This document shows positions 1-6,503 of a stretch of DNA of 7,418 nt, piece by piece. Made by a program: the position numbers and the translations under genes. Below the pieces are notes generated by a model. That model saw only the letters and a program-made list of their open reading frames with translations. It made no database searches and was not told where the DNA came from. The first letter of the stretch is position 1. Every line of letters starts with the position of its first letter. The stretch spans positions 1-7,418 of the forward strand of contig JAQVZK010000113.1 of NCBI GenBank assembly GCA_028708195.1, given 5' to 3'. The stretch comes from Desulfovibrio sp. (lineage in GTDB: Bacteria > Desulfobacterota > Desulfovibrionia > Desulfovibrionales > Desulfovibrionaceae).

Positions 1-43
1 AGCCCGGCCCCTCCTTCGGGGGAGCAGGGCAAGATGGAGAACC

Positions 44-484
44 GTGGCAGACAAGAAGAACATGATACACAGCCTTGACGCATGGTTATGGCGGCGCGGC
101 ATTGACCACCCAGCTGTACGCGTTATGGTGCGTAACGAATTTTTGCTCACCGCTCTGGTTCTTCTGCTTGGAGCCGCGCTGTATACCGTAGCGCCGTGGA
201 TTATCTGGTTTGGCGTGGGCCTTGCTATCATGGCCTGGACATTTTGGGGGCTGGCGCGTTTTTTTCTGCGCCGGGGGCTGGGCGACTACAGCACGGCTTT
301 TTTACGCATTGTTTTGATTCGCTGGCTTGGCAGGCTTGTTTTGGTGGGGGGCATCCTGTATATATCCCTCATTATTTGTCAGGCACCAGTGTTCGCCCTT
401 GTGGGCGGCATGCTGGCAGGCGGCATGTGCGCCCTTGTGAGCTTTGCGCTTGCAACGCGCGCCATCCGGCGCAGGGCACAGTAG
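44..484 (+). CDS. atpI: ATP synthase subunit I-like F0 assembly membrane protein
   Basis: A 146-residue, very hydrophobic protein with four predicted membrane helices at about residues 33-49, 52-74, 94-112 and 115-137. A basic N-terminus and a basic C-terminal tail (IRRRAQ) suggest that both ends face the cytoplasm. The size, four-helix plan and place just before atpB match the ATP synthase subunit I family, whose members help assemble the c-ring or the F0 sector. The family is weakly conserved, so position carries much of the argument. The GTG start is chosen because GGAG at 36-39 lies 4 bases upstream; the in-frame ATG at 62 lacks a good ribosome binding site. The frame is also open to the window edge, so a longer N-terminus cannot be excluded. 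The gap to atpB is 105 bases, and both are probably co-transcribed. Confidence 0.72.
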   Translation: MADKKNMIHSLDAWLWRRGIDHPAVRVMVRNEFLLTALVLLLGAALYTVAPWIIWFGVGLAIMAWTFWGLARFFLRRGLGDYSTAFLRIVLIRWLGRLVLVGGILYISLIICQAPVFALVGGMLAGGMCALVSFALATRAIRRRAQ

Positions 485-522
485 CCCAAAGGGCGCTGCT
501 ACCCGGCTACACACAGTTTTTT
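481..522 (+). promoter_or_regulatory. Terminator-like hairpin at the atpI stop codon (possible attenuator)
   Basis: GTAGCC at 481-486 pairs perfectly with GGCTAC at 505-510. GGG at 491-493 can pair with CCC at 502-504, leaving a 4-base bulge and an 8-base loop. A run of six T follows at 517-522, six bases beyond the stem. The stem includes the atpI stop codon, so translating ribosomes would disrupt it. The spacing to the T run is longer than in a good terminator, so partial termination or RNA processing is only a possibility. Confidence 0.35.
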
Positions 523-551
523 GGGGAATGGCCTTAGGGCTTTACATCAAC

Positions 552-568
552 GCAGCGCTTCGGCGCGC
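552..568 (+). other. UUCG tetraloop hairpin just upstream of the atpB ribosome binding site
   Basis: GCGC at 555-558 and GCGC at 563-566 close a TTCG tetraloop of the very stable C(UUCG)G type. Two further pairs (552-553 with 567-568) form if A554 is bulged out. The hairpin ends 7 bases before the AGGAGG of atpB. It may define a stable mRNA structure or processing boundary; no function is shown. Confidence 0.45.
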
Positions 569-589
569 ATCGACCAGGAGGCAGGGCTC

Positions 590-1294
590 ATGGCAGGTGG
601 TTTGCCGCATCCGGTATTGCTCTCCACATTTATGGGCATGGACGAGATCGCCATCGGTGGACAGATGGTGGAGTTCAAGCATGTGTTCTACTCCTGGGTC
701 TGTATGGCCCTCCTCTTTACTGTGGCGTGCATTATGCGCAGACGCCTGACACTGGTGCCGGGCGGATTGCAGAATTTTTTTGAGGCATTAATAGACACAG
801 TCGAGAATTTCATTATCGCCACAATGGGTGAGAACGGGCGCAAGTTCGTCCCCCTGTTGGCGGGCATTTTCATCTACATTTTCGGCATGAACCTCATGGG
901 TCTGGTGCCCGGTTTCGACGCACCCACGGCCAACCTCAACACCACGGTCTGCATGGCGCTTTTTGTGCTGGTGTTCTATAACGCCGTGGGGCTTATCCGC
1001 TGGAAAACGCACTACATCCATCACTTCACGGGGCCTTCCAAATTCCTTATTCCGCTTATGTTCCCGCTGGAAGTGGTGTCGCACCTTTCGCGCCCGGTTT
1101 CTCTGTCACTCCGTCTTTTCGGTAACATCCGGGGTGAAGAAATCGTTATGGTGCTGTTCTTCGTCATGGCGCCCATTTTGGGCACCCTGCCCATCTACGC
1201 GCTTTTCCTTCTGGGCAAGACCATGCAGGCCTTCGTGTTCTTCATGTTGACCATGTTCTACATCAAGGGCGCTCTGGAAGCCCCTGAACACTAG
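590..1294 (+). CDS. atpB: ATP synthase F0 subunit a
   Basis: A 234-residue integral membrane protein that forms the ion half-channels beside the c-ring of F-type ATP synthase. The diagnostic fourth-helix motif SLRLFGN is at about residues 173-179. R175 is the essential arginine (E. coli R210), and E184 sits where E. coli has E219. The C-terminal helix carries the usual MQAFVF motif (Q213). Hydrophobic segments lie near residues 33-50, 88-107, 117-135, 155-170, 183-208 and 212-227. The ATG at 590 is chosen because a perfect AGGAGG at 576-581 stands 8 bases upstream. An in-frame TTG at 521 would add 23 residues without such a site. The length is normal for the family. The gene lies between atpI and atpE in one module, so it is part of the F0 complex in the cytoplasmic membrane. 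Confidence 0.97.
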   Translation: MAGGLPHPVLLSTFMGMDEIAIGGQMVEFKHVFYSWVCMALLFTVACIMRRRLTLVPGGLQNFFEALIDTVENFIIATMGENGRKFVPLLAGIFIYIFGMNLMGLVPGFDAPTANLNTTVCMALFVLVFYNAVGLIRWKTHYIHHFTGPSKFLIPLMFPLEVVSHLSRPVSLSLRLFGNIRGEEIVMVLFFVMAPILGTLPIYALFLLGKTMQAFVFFMLTMFYIKGALEAPEH

Positions 1295-1304
1295 ACTTGC
1301 GCAT

Positions 1305-1362
1305 GGGCGGCCTGCCGCCCTCGCCCGGGCACGACCTGTGGCGACGTCTTTTCGCCAGACGT
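1305..1362 (+). promoter_or_regulatory. Structured RNA segment between atpB and atpE
   Basis: Two structures lie within the 137-base gap. First, GGGCGG at 1305-1310 pairs with CCGCCC at 1315-1320 around a 4-base loop. Second, ACGTCT at 1344-1349 pairs with AGACGT at 1357-1362; this competes with TGGCG at 1339-1343 pairing with CGCCA at 1353-1357. No T run follows, so these are not terminators. Subunit c is needed in many copies per complex, and in E. coli the atpB-atpE gap contains a translation enhancer. A similar expression-setting role here is inference. Confidence 0.4.
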
Positions 1363-1380
1363 AAATCAGGCGCAGCATAA

Positions 1381-1755
<375 letters not shown>

Positions 1756-1772
1756 GGCTGGATCAGTTTTGT

Positions 1773-1803
1773 AAAAAAAGGAGGCTACGGCCTCCTTTTT
1801 TTT
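1773..1803 (+). terminator. Rho-independent terminator of the atpI-atpB-atpE unit
   Basis: GGAGGC at 1780-1785 and GCCTCC at 1790-1795 form a perfect stem closed by a TACG tetraloop, a stable UNCG type. An A run at 1773-1779 precedes it and a T run at 1796-1803 follows, lengthening the stem and giving the release signal. It begins 17 bases after the atpE stop. The flanking A run means it could also work on the opposite strand. It separates the F0 genes from rex. Confidence 0.95.
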
Positions 1804-1882
1804 GTTTTATGCCAGATGCTCATTAGCGCACCTCTTTCAGTTGCCTTCCGGCTGGTTTTTCTCTGTGAATATGCACCCACCT

Positions 1883-1912
1883 GGGCAGCCCAAAACCCTT
1901 TGTTGGCTGCCC
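1883..1912. repeat. Perfect 8-bp inverted repeat, potential RNA hairpin
   Basis: GGGCAGCC at 1883-1890 is the exact reverse complement of GGCTGCCC at 1905-1912, with a 14-base loop. AA at 1892-1893 and TT at 1903-1904 can extend it if one C bulges. There is no T run after it, so it is not a simple terminator. It stands about 80 bases beyond the atpE terminator, in a locally GC-rich island. Confidence 0.6.
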
Positions 1913-2136
1913 CCTATGCTACACACTGGGCACCGCCTTGCCGAAAGCAGAGCAGACTATCTGTCTTTTCAGTACCATATGATTTTTTTTCGTTTAATGC
2001 CACGTATTGCGAGGCTTAGGACTTAACCTTTGTACCTATTTATAGTATCATTTCATTTACGAAAATTCTTTTTGTCACATGCTTAGCCTAAAAGACATTT
2101 TTTGGATTTGTTGTGTCAAAAAGCCTGAATGACATT

Positions 2137-2147
2137 TTGTTCAACAA
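2137..2147. promoter_or_regulatory. Operator-like palindrome TTGTTCAACAA
   Basis: A perfect palindrome with 5-base arms around a single C. It overlaps the -35 position of a poor promoter-like pair whose -10 would be TAAAAT at 2162-2167. Just upstream, TGTCA at 2114-2118 and TGACA at 2130-2134 form another spaced dyad. The half-site TTGTT recalls Rex operators, but the usual 18-base Rex site with its longer spacing is not met. Treat it as an unassigned candidate protein-binding site. Confidence 0.3.
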
Positions 2148-2206
2148 CAAGGAATACTTGGTAAAATTTATTTTTTACTGACAAAAAAGACACTGCCCAT
2201 CCTCTT

Positions 2207-2289
2207 ACCATTGCACTGTGTGGCAGAGTTCGTCAATGGTTGTGTACCCAACTTAATAACGCTAAGTTAGTTTGAATATTGCCGCGGCA
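2207..2289. repeat. Cluster of three consecutive dyads upstream of rex
   Basis: Three inverted repeats occur in series. ACCATTG at 2207-2213 pairs with CAATGGT at 2234-2240, with a small nested CTG/CAG stem inside (2216-2218 and 2224-2226). AACTTA at 2250-2255 pairs with TAAGTT at 2263-2268 around a 7-base loop. TGCCGCGGCA at 2280-2289 is a perfect 10-base palindrome. All lie 150-230 bases before the rex start. They may be binding sites or part of a structured leader or small RNA. Confidence 0.5.
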
Positions 2290-2436
2290 TAGAATTACGT
2301 ATATTTTATATGCTGTTGGTAGTAGCAAAGACTATAAACAGCCCGGCTTGCACATTTGCTGTTTTTTGATAGACACTTTCTTTCACGAGACGACATCTTC
2401 CCGTTGACACGCTCGCGGCTTTCCAGAAGGTATATC

Positions 2437-3078
2437 ATGGCTAACCAACCAAAAAGTAAACACATTCCTCGCGCTACCATTCAGCGTCTCGCCACCTATG
2501 TGCAGGTACTTGAAAACTTTTCGCGCGACAATGTGGAGGTTATTTCCTCCAACCCCCTGGCTGAAGCCTGCGGTGTCAACGGGTCACAGGTGCGCAAAGA
2601 CCTCGCCTATTTTGGTGAATTTGGCATCCGCGGCGTGGGCTATCATGTAAAGTCGCTCATTGCTGCCATCACGTCTTCTCTCGGCGTTGACCGCGAGTGG
2701 CGCATGGCCCTCATTGGCGTGGGCAACCTTGGTAAGGCAATCCTGAACCACGGTGAATTTCGTGCCCGCGGCTTCAACATCGTGGGCATCTTTGACTGCG
2801 ACCCGTTCAAAATCGGCGAAATTGTGCATGGGCTTGAGGTACACTGCACCCGCGACCTCAAGGATATGGTGTCTGATCTCAACATTGAAATCGGCATCAT
2901 CACCACGCCTCCTGAAAGAGCACAAAGGGCCGCGCAGCACCTTATGGACGCTGGCATCACCTCCATTTTGAACTTCGCGCCCGCGCGCATCAAAGTTCCT
3001 GACCGCATCAACGTGGAATACGTGGATTTTTTCCACCACCTCTACGCTCTTGCCTTCAATCATCCCATGACCCGATAG
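2437..3078 (+). CDS. rex: Redox-sensing transcriptional repressor Rex
   Basis: A 213-residue DNA-binding repressor that reads the NADH/NAD+ ratio: it binds operators when NADH is low and lets go when NADH rises. The N-terminal winged-helix domain spans about residues 1-80. It contains the strongly conserved Rex segment QVRKDLAYFGEFG at about 51-63, followed by RGVGY. The C-terminal Rossmann fold starts near residue 88 with the dinucleotide motif GVGNLG at 94-99, and the family motif NFAP is at 179-182. The length is normal. The ATG at 2437 has AGAAGG at 2425-2430. In Desulfovibrio vulgaris, Rex is known to repress the sulfate adenylyltransferase gene and to respond to NADH. Here it follows the F0 genes but is separated from them by a terminator and a long gap, and it leads a unit with cobS and a nitroreductase gene. 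Confidence 0.97.
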   Translation: MANQPKSKHIPRATIQRLATYVQVLENFSRDNVEVISSNPLAEACGVNGSQVRKDLAYFGEFGIRGVGYHVKSLIAAITSSLGVDREWRMALIGVGNLGKAILNHGEFRARGFNIVGIFDCDPFKIGEIVHGLEVHCTRDLKDMVSDLNIEIGIITTPPERAQRAAQHLMDAGITSILNFAPARIKVPDRINVEYVDFFHHLYALAFNHPMTR

Positions 3079-3088
3079 GACGCCAGCC

Positions 3089-3886
3089 TTGGCACCACTG
3101 CAATGCCGTCGAGCATGGCCAGGACGTTGTTATGACGCCCTGGCTTTTTTGACCCGCCTTGTGCCCCCCCGCCCCGGCTGCACGGGCCAAGACCTTGGAG
3201 CCTGCCTGCCCTGCTACGGCCCTGCGGGCCTGTGCCTTGGCCTGGCGCTGACCCTGCCCAGCTGGTTTTTCTGGCTTTTGCTGCAGCAGCACCCACGGGC
3301 GGCGACACTGCTGTGTGCCGCCCTTGCCGCATGGCTCTGGATGGGGCTTGAGGTCTGGAGTACCCGCAGCCTGCATTGGGACGGCCTGGCTGACCTCGGT
3401 GATGCCTGCGGCAGCGGAGCGCAGGGTGACCGGTTTTGGGCCATAATGAAAGACAGCCGCCTGGGTGCCTTCGGCGCTCTGCACCTTTTGCTGGCCTTTG
3501 TGGGTATGTGGCTTATGGTGTGCTGGCATATCTACTGCGGCCAATGGCTCTGGCTTGTGCTGGCCCCCGCCTGGGGGCGTGTCTGCGCCCTCTGGCTTGC
3601 TGCATCCGCCCCACCCCGCGACCCGAAATCCTTGGGGGGCCTCACCTCTGCTGGTGTAAGCCCCGCCCTGGCCCGTTGGTATTGCCTGGCAGCCCTGCTG
3701 GTACTCATTGCACTGCATCTCTTTGCCCAACAACCTTGGTGGCGTGTCCCCCTGACAGCGCTTGGCCAATACATCCTGATACGGCGTATGGCTGCTTTCG
3801 CCCGCGGCAAGGGCGGTATCTCCGGTGACTTTATGGGCGCGGGCATCCAGTGGGGGCAGTTGTGGTTTCTGGCAAGTACGGTGTAA
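3089..3886 (+). CDS. cobS: Adenosylcobinamide-GDP ribazoletransferase (cobalamin synthase)
   Basis: A 265-residue membrane enzyme that joins adenosylcobinamide-GDP to alpha-ribazole (or its phosphate), the closing step of adenosylcobalamin assembly. Family motifs are clear: FLTRLVPP near residues 20-27; HWDGLADLGDA at 96-106, with Asp 98, 102 and 105 likely metal ligands; MKDSRLGAFG at 120-129; and GGISGDFMGA at 242-251. Several tryptophan-rich membrane helices lie between them. The only well-placed start is TTG at 3089, with AGGA at 3077-3080 overlapping the rex stop codon; no in-frame ATG occurs near the N-terminus. The 10-base gap to rex, the weak site and the rare start suggest translational coupling at a low level. 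No other cobalamin gene or B12 riboswitch is visible in the window. Confidence 0.94.
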   Translation: MAPLQCRRAWPGRCYDALAFLTRLVPPRPGCTGQDLGACLPCYGPAGLCLGLALTLPSWFFWLLLQQHPRAATLLCAALAAWLWMGLEVWSTRSLHWDGLADLGDACGSGAQGDRFWAIMKDSRLGAFGALHLLLAFVGMWLMVCWHIYCGQWLWLVLAPAWGRVCALWLAASAPPRDPKSLGGLTSAGVSPALARWYCLAALLVLIALHLFAQQPWWRVPLTALGQYILIRRMAAFARGKGGISGDFMGAGIQWGQLWFLASTV

Positions 3887-3928
3887 AGTACCAGCAGTCC
3901 ATTTGCCCGAAAAAACAAGGAGGAATCC

Positions 3929-4507
3929 ATGAATTTCAGAGAATTGGCAGAAAGCGCACGTACCTGCCGCCGTTTTGAGGAAGACCGGCCCCTGGTTATG
4001 ACAGATCTGGAGTGGCTCGTGGATTGCGCACGCCTTGCGCCCTCAGCCAGAAACGCACAAGAACTGCGCTTCAGCCTTGTGGCCCATGGCGAAACCTGCC
4101 AAAAACTGTTTCCCCTCACCCGTTGGGCTGGAGCGCTCAAAGACTGGGGCGGCCCCCACCCCGGCGAACGCCCCACAGGGTTCGTTGCCATACTTATGCC
4201 CCAGGCCGGTGCAGAGCTGACGTTTTATGATGTGGGCATTGCCGCCCAGACTATCCAGCTGGCTGCCAGCAGCCGCGACTGGGGCTGCTGCATCATTAAA
4301 ACCTTCGACCACCAGGCAGTGTCGGGCCTTTTGCATGTGCCCGCCGACCTCAAGGTGGCACTTGTGCTGGGGCTGGGCGTTGCGAAAGAAAAACGGGTTG
4401 TCGCCCCAATGCCCGCCAGCGGAGCCTTTACCTATTGGCGCGATGAACAGGGCGTGCACCACGTGCCCAAACGGGCGCTTGATGACCTCATCGCGGGCCG
4501 CTTCTAA
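3929..4507 (+). CDS. Nitroreductase-family FMN oxidoreductase, substrate unknown
   Basis: A 192-residue soluble protein of the FMN-dependent nitroreductase superfamily, probably a homodimer using NAD(P)H. Seen features are the N-terminal RTCRRF (residues 11-16), where arginines typically bind the FMN phosphate; ARLAPSARNAQ (34-44), the family's flavin-contacting segment; WAGALKDWGGP at 66-76 and GERPTGFVAIL at 79-89; the helix GIAAQTIQLAA at 103-113; and a C-terminal YWRDEQGVHHVPKR segment at 169-182. This resembles a widespread uncharacterised subgroup in anaerobes. A strong AAGGAGG at 3917-3923 precedes the ATG. The gene starts 42 bases after cobS and is probably co-transcribed. BluB, the lower-ligand synthase of B12, is in the same superfamily, but the motifs here are not those I associate with BluB. 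The physiological electron acceptor cannot be named. Confidence 0.88.
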   Translation: MNFRELAESARTCRRFEEDRPLVMTDLEWLVDCARLAPSARNAQELRFSLVAHGETCQKLFPLTRWAGALKDWGGPHPGERPTGFVAILMPQAGAELTFYDVGIAAQTIQLAASSRDWGCCIIKTFDHQAVSGLLHVPADLKVALVLGLGVAKEKRVVAPMPASGAFTYWRDEQGVHHVPKRALDDLIAGRF

Positions 4508-4533
4508 ACCTGGACACTGTTACAGTAAAATGC

Positions 4534-4579
4534 TGTGTGGGGGAGGAGCCCTTTTGTAAAAAGGCCCCTCCCCCACACA
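4534..4579. repeat. Very long intergenic hairpin (dispersed-repeat copy 1)
   Basis: Positions 4534-4555 fold onto 4558-4579: ten outer pairs in an unbroken GT/G run, then A-T and two G-C pairs, a mismatch at 4547/4566, three G-C pairs, a mismatch at 4551/4562, and T-A pairs closing a small loop. No T run follows, so it is not a standard terminator by itself. It lies 27 bases beyond the nitroreductase stop and before a true terminator. A related sequence occurs at 6504-6534. Confidence 0.75.
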
Positions 4580-4611
4580 CGCGCAGCGCGCTCCCAGCAA
4601 GGTATAAAAGC

Positions 4612-4647
4612 ACGAGGGCTGCCCCACTACTGGCAGCCCTCGTTTTT
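4612..4647 (+). terminator. Rho-independent terminator of the rex-cobS-nitroreductase unit
   Basis: A perfect 12-bp stem, 4612-4623 with 4632-4643, has an 8-base loop and is followed by TTTT at 4644-4647. It is rich in G-C pairs (AGGGCTGCC in the left arm). It stands just over 100 bases after the nitroreductase stop and ends the + strand unit before the convergent cyclase gene. Confidence 0.92.
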
Positions 4648-4849
4648 GTACGTCTTGTGTCCCACAGCCTTATCCGTCCCATCAAGTCCGGACCCTGACA
4701 ATAGCAGCCGGTGCATGCATGCCACGAAATGCTGCACTATGGCGCTTGGTTGACATAGCACACTGCAAGGCACACGCCACGAAGCACAAAATCAGATATT
4801 ATATTGTTCAAAACTGTTTTTCCAATGCATCGGGGGAATCCCCAGGTCA

Positions 4850-6220
4850 TCAGGAGCCATTACCGCACAGACAAAGGATGCCAGCCTTTCCTTTGCCTCC
4901 TTCTTTTGCATTATACAAGGCCTTGTCCGCGGTCTTGTAAAAATCATCATAGCAATGTCGTCCCGACTGACTGTAAGCCACACCAGCGCATACGTTCACG
5001 CGTACGCCTGGTACAATCGGTTTTGCCAGCTTGGCGGCGACCTTTTCGTAAATTTTAACAACTCTCGCCAAGGGCAGATTTTGTGCGAACGTGGCAAATT
5101 CGTCTCCACCGAGACGAAAGACCACATCGTCCTTGCGGAAAGCATCCCGTAGAATCCGTGCAAAAGCCGTGAGCACGGCATCTCCTGTGGAGTGCCCCGC
5201 CGAGTCGTTGATATTCTTGAAATCGTCCAGATCAAAGATGAACATGGCAGCTTGAGTGGGCTCTGTTTCAGCAACTCCACTCAGTTTAAGGGAGATAAGA
5301 CTCTCCCCCGCAGCCCTGTTATAGATGCCGCAAAGAGAATCTTTTTCTGCCCTGAACAGCAGGGCATCGCGCTCTTTTATCCGGTCATGCGCATCTTTAA
5401 GAAAACCGATAATGCGTACCTCACCTGTTTGAGGCTCAATATAGCCCACCACGGTCAGGCTGTGCCACGTGTAGGGCTCATTGTATTCAATGCGCGCACG
5501 CACATCGCAGGTGCAGTTGCCAAGACCAAAGCATGTCAGATTCACGACCTCGCTGATCTTGCCGTCTTGCCCTGGTTCAAAAAGCCCCTGCTGCAACAGG
5601 TCTTCCGGCACTCTACGCGCCTTGAACGGATCAGTGGCCCTTGTGAGGGTTTTTTCAAGGTTTGCGATGGCATGCGTAACCGGGTCAATCTGAAAAACCA
5701 TATCCACGGCGCTGTGCAAAAGGGCTTCGACCTTTTGACGGTTTTTCTCCAGCTCTTTTTCCAGCTCCACGCGCTCGGACACATCCTGAAACAGACATGT
5801 GCAGTAGCCATGCTGCGGCTGATGACAGGTCACCATAAGATGGCGACCCAACACGGGCCAGAAATCGGTAATTTTCTGGACACGCCCCATATAGGCTGTG
5901 TCCCACAATGTGCTGAGCCATTTTTTGTCAAAATGGATGTAAGAAGTGATGATTGATGAGCCGATCAGTCTCTCCCCTGGTGTATTGAAAAGGCTAAAAA
6001 GCGCCTCATTGCCATAAACAGGCACCAAATCGCACGGCTGTCCCATAAGGTTCAGGTCAACCCTTACGACGGCTATGGCCTGCGGCAATCCGTGTAAGAA
6101 ATCCAGATGCCGTGCCTTCTCAAACCCTTTGCTTGAAGAGGCGGACTGAACGCGTCCGTCAGAACTTTGCATGGGGGATTTCGTGATGAAATCCCGCCCG
6201 AATGATGTAATCTGTTGCAT
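4850..6220 (-). CDS. PAS-PAS-GGDEF diguanylate cyclase
   Basis: A 456-residue cytosolic signalling protein predicted to make cyclic di-GMP from two GTP. It has no membrane segment or signal peptide. A first PAS-like domain spans about residues 40-150 and ends in the typical DVSERVELEKEL linker. A second PAS-like domain spans about 165-285 and ends near FLKDAHDRIKERD. The GGDEF domain runs from about 294 to 450. The active site is intact: GGDEF at 371-375, and FDLDDFKNIND at 329-339 with metal-binding D330 and guanine-contacting N338/D339. The inhibitory RxxD site is R362-D365 at the canonical five-residue distance, so product inhibition is expected. Two unusual cysteine groups occur, one per PAS region: C132/C140/C142 and C230/C236/C238. 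The ATG is bounded by an in-frame stop 15 bases upstream. The input signal is unknown. The gene is convergent with the nitroreductase gene. Confidence 0.95.
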   Translation of the reverse strand: MQQITSFGRDFITKSPMQSSDGRVQSASSSKGFEKARHLDFLHGLPQAIAVVRVDLNLMGQPCDLVPVYGNEALFSLFNTPGERLIGSSIITSYIHFDKKWLSTLWDTAYMGRVQKITDFWPVLGRHLMVTCHQPQHGYCTCLFQDVSERVELEKELEKNRQKVEALLHSAVDMVFQIDPVTHAIANLEKTLTRATDPFKARRVPEDLLQQGLFEPGQDGKISEVVNLTCFGLGNCTCDVRARIEYNEPYTWHSLTVVGYIEPQTGEVRIIGFLKDAHDRIKERDALLFRAEKDSLCGIYNRAAGESLISLKLSGVAETEPTQAAMFIFDLDDFKNINDSAGHSTGDAVLTAFARILRDAFRKDDVVFRLGGDEFATFAQNLPLARVVKIYEKVAAKLAKPIVPGVRVNVCAGVAYSQSGRHCYDDFYKTADKALYNAKEGGKGKAGILCLCGNGS

Positions 6221-6225
6221 ATATT

Positions 6226-6244
6226 CCCCGCGGGTTTAGGGGGG
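6226..6244 (-). promoter_or_regulatory. Possible hidden ribosome binding site of the cyclase gene
   Basis: On the - strand, GGGGA (6229-6225), the best ribosome binding site, lies 4 bases before the cyclase ATG. It overlaps the palindrome CCCGCGGG (6227-6234) and stands 9 bases after a run of six C (6244-6239) that could pair with it. Another short stem in the leader pairs 6252-6256 with 6265-6269. Translational control is possible but unproven. Confidence 0.35.
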
Positions 6245-6306
6245 CATAGTTGTGCATTCCAGTCTGCACGCCCGACAATATTCAATAAAACCTATATACG
6301 ATTCCA

Positions 6307-6335
6307 CATATAAAAAACACTACCAATCATGTCAA
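6307..6335 (-). promoter_or_regulatory. Sigma70-type promoter of the diguanylate cyclase gene
   Basis: On the - strand, a perfect TTGACA -35 box (6335-6330) is followed after exactly 17 bases by TATATG (6312-6307), a fair -10 box. Transcription should start near 6300, giving a leader of about 80 bases. T runs just upstream of the -35 box (6350-6345 and 6375-6369) could act as an UP-like element. Confidence 0.75.
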
Positions 6336-6503
6336 TACCTTTGGAAAAAATCATAACAATAAAAAAGCTTTTTTTATTAATATGATATAAAAATATATAG
6401 TGGTAGGCTAAAAAAATTTGTCGTCTTTTTTACGATGATGCGCTCTTTGACTGAAAGCCAAGGGGTGTGAAGGTGCCGTAAAGGCGTGAAGGCGAGGCTG
6501 AGG

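Larger units (their letters stand above)
1804..2436. other. Long AT-rich non-coding region upstream of rex
   Basis: No convincing gene is present here. The open frames that exist (for example 67 codons at 1816-2019) lack a ribosome binding site and have no recognisable product. The part from about 1980 to 2400 is clearly richer in A and T than the surrounding genes. It contains several inverted repeats, listed separately. It must contain the promoter of rex, because a strong terminator lies upstream, but I cannot pick a convincing -35/-10 pair. A perfect TTGACA at 2404-2409 is followed by TATATC at 2431-2436, a spacing of 21 that would run into the start codon. The region might also encode a small RNA. 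Confidence 0.6.

Noticed and set aside
1..78. Possible C-terminal end of an upstream gene (frames stopping at 63-65 or 76-78)
   Set aside because: All three + frames are open at the window edge and none gives a recognisable protein end, so the upstream gene cannot be identified.
1816..2019. Small 67-codon open frame after atpE
   Set aside because: No ribosome binding site, no recognisable product, and it overlaps the hairpin at 1883-1912. It is most likely a chance frame.
2137..2147. TTGTTCAACAA as a canonical Rex operator
   Set aside because: The two half-sites are separated by one base, whereas Rex operators are about 18 bases with a longer centre. Kept only as an unassigned dyad.
2404..2436. 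TTGACA plus TATATC as the rex promoter
   Set aside because: The spacing is 21 bases and the -10 box would abut the ATG, leaving no room for the AGAAGG ribosome binding site in the transcript.
3056..3769. Long open frame antisense to cobS
   Set aside because: Low-complexity glycine/glutamine-rich product opposite a clear CobS; a shadow caused by GC-rich codons.
3929..4507. Nitroreductase-family gene as BluB (dimethylbenzimidazole synthase), suggested by neighbouring cobS
   Set aside because: The segment after the RTCRRF motif and the C-terminal YWRDEQGVHH segment fit a generic nitroreductase subgroup, not the BluB signatures I know. Proximity alone is not enough.
5192..5956. 254-codon open frame antisense to the cyclase gene
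   Set aside because: It mirrors the coding frame of a certain GGDEF protein and resembles no known family; a shadow of the real gene.
6421..6435. TCGT and ACGA around a T run as a terminator
   Set aside because: Only four base pairs, with the T run in the loop and not after the stem.
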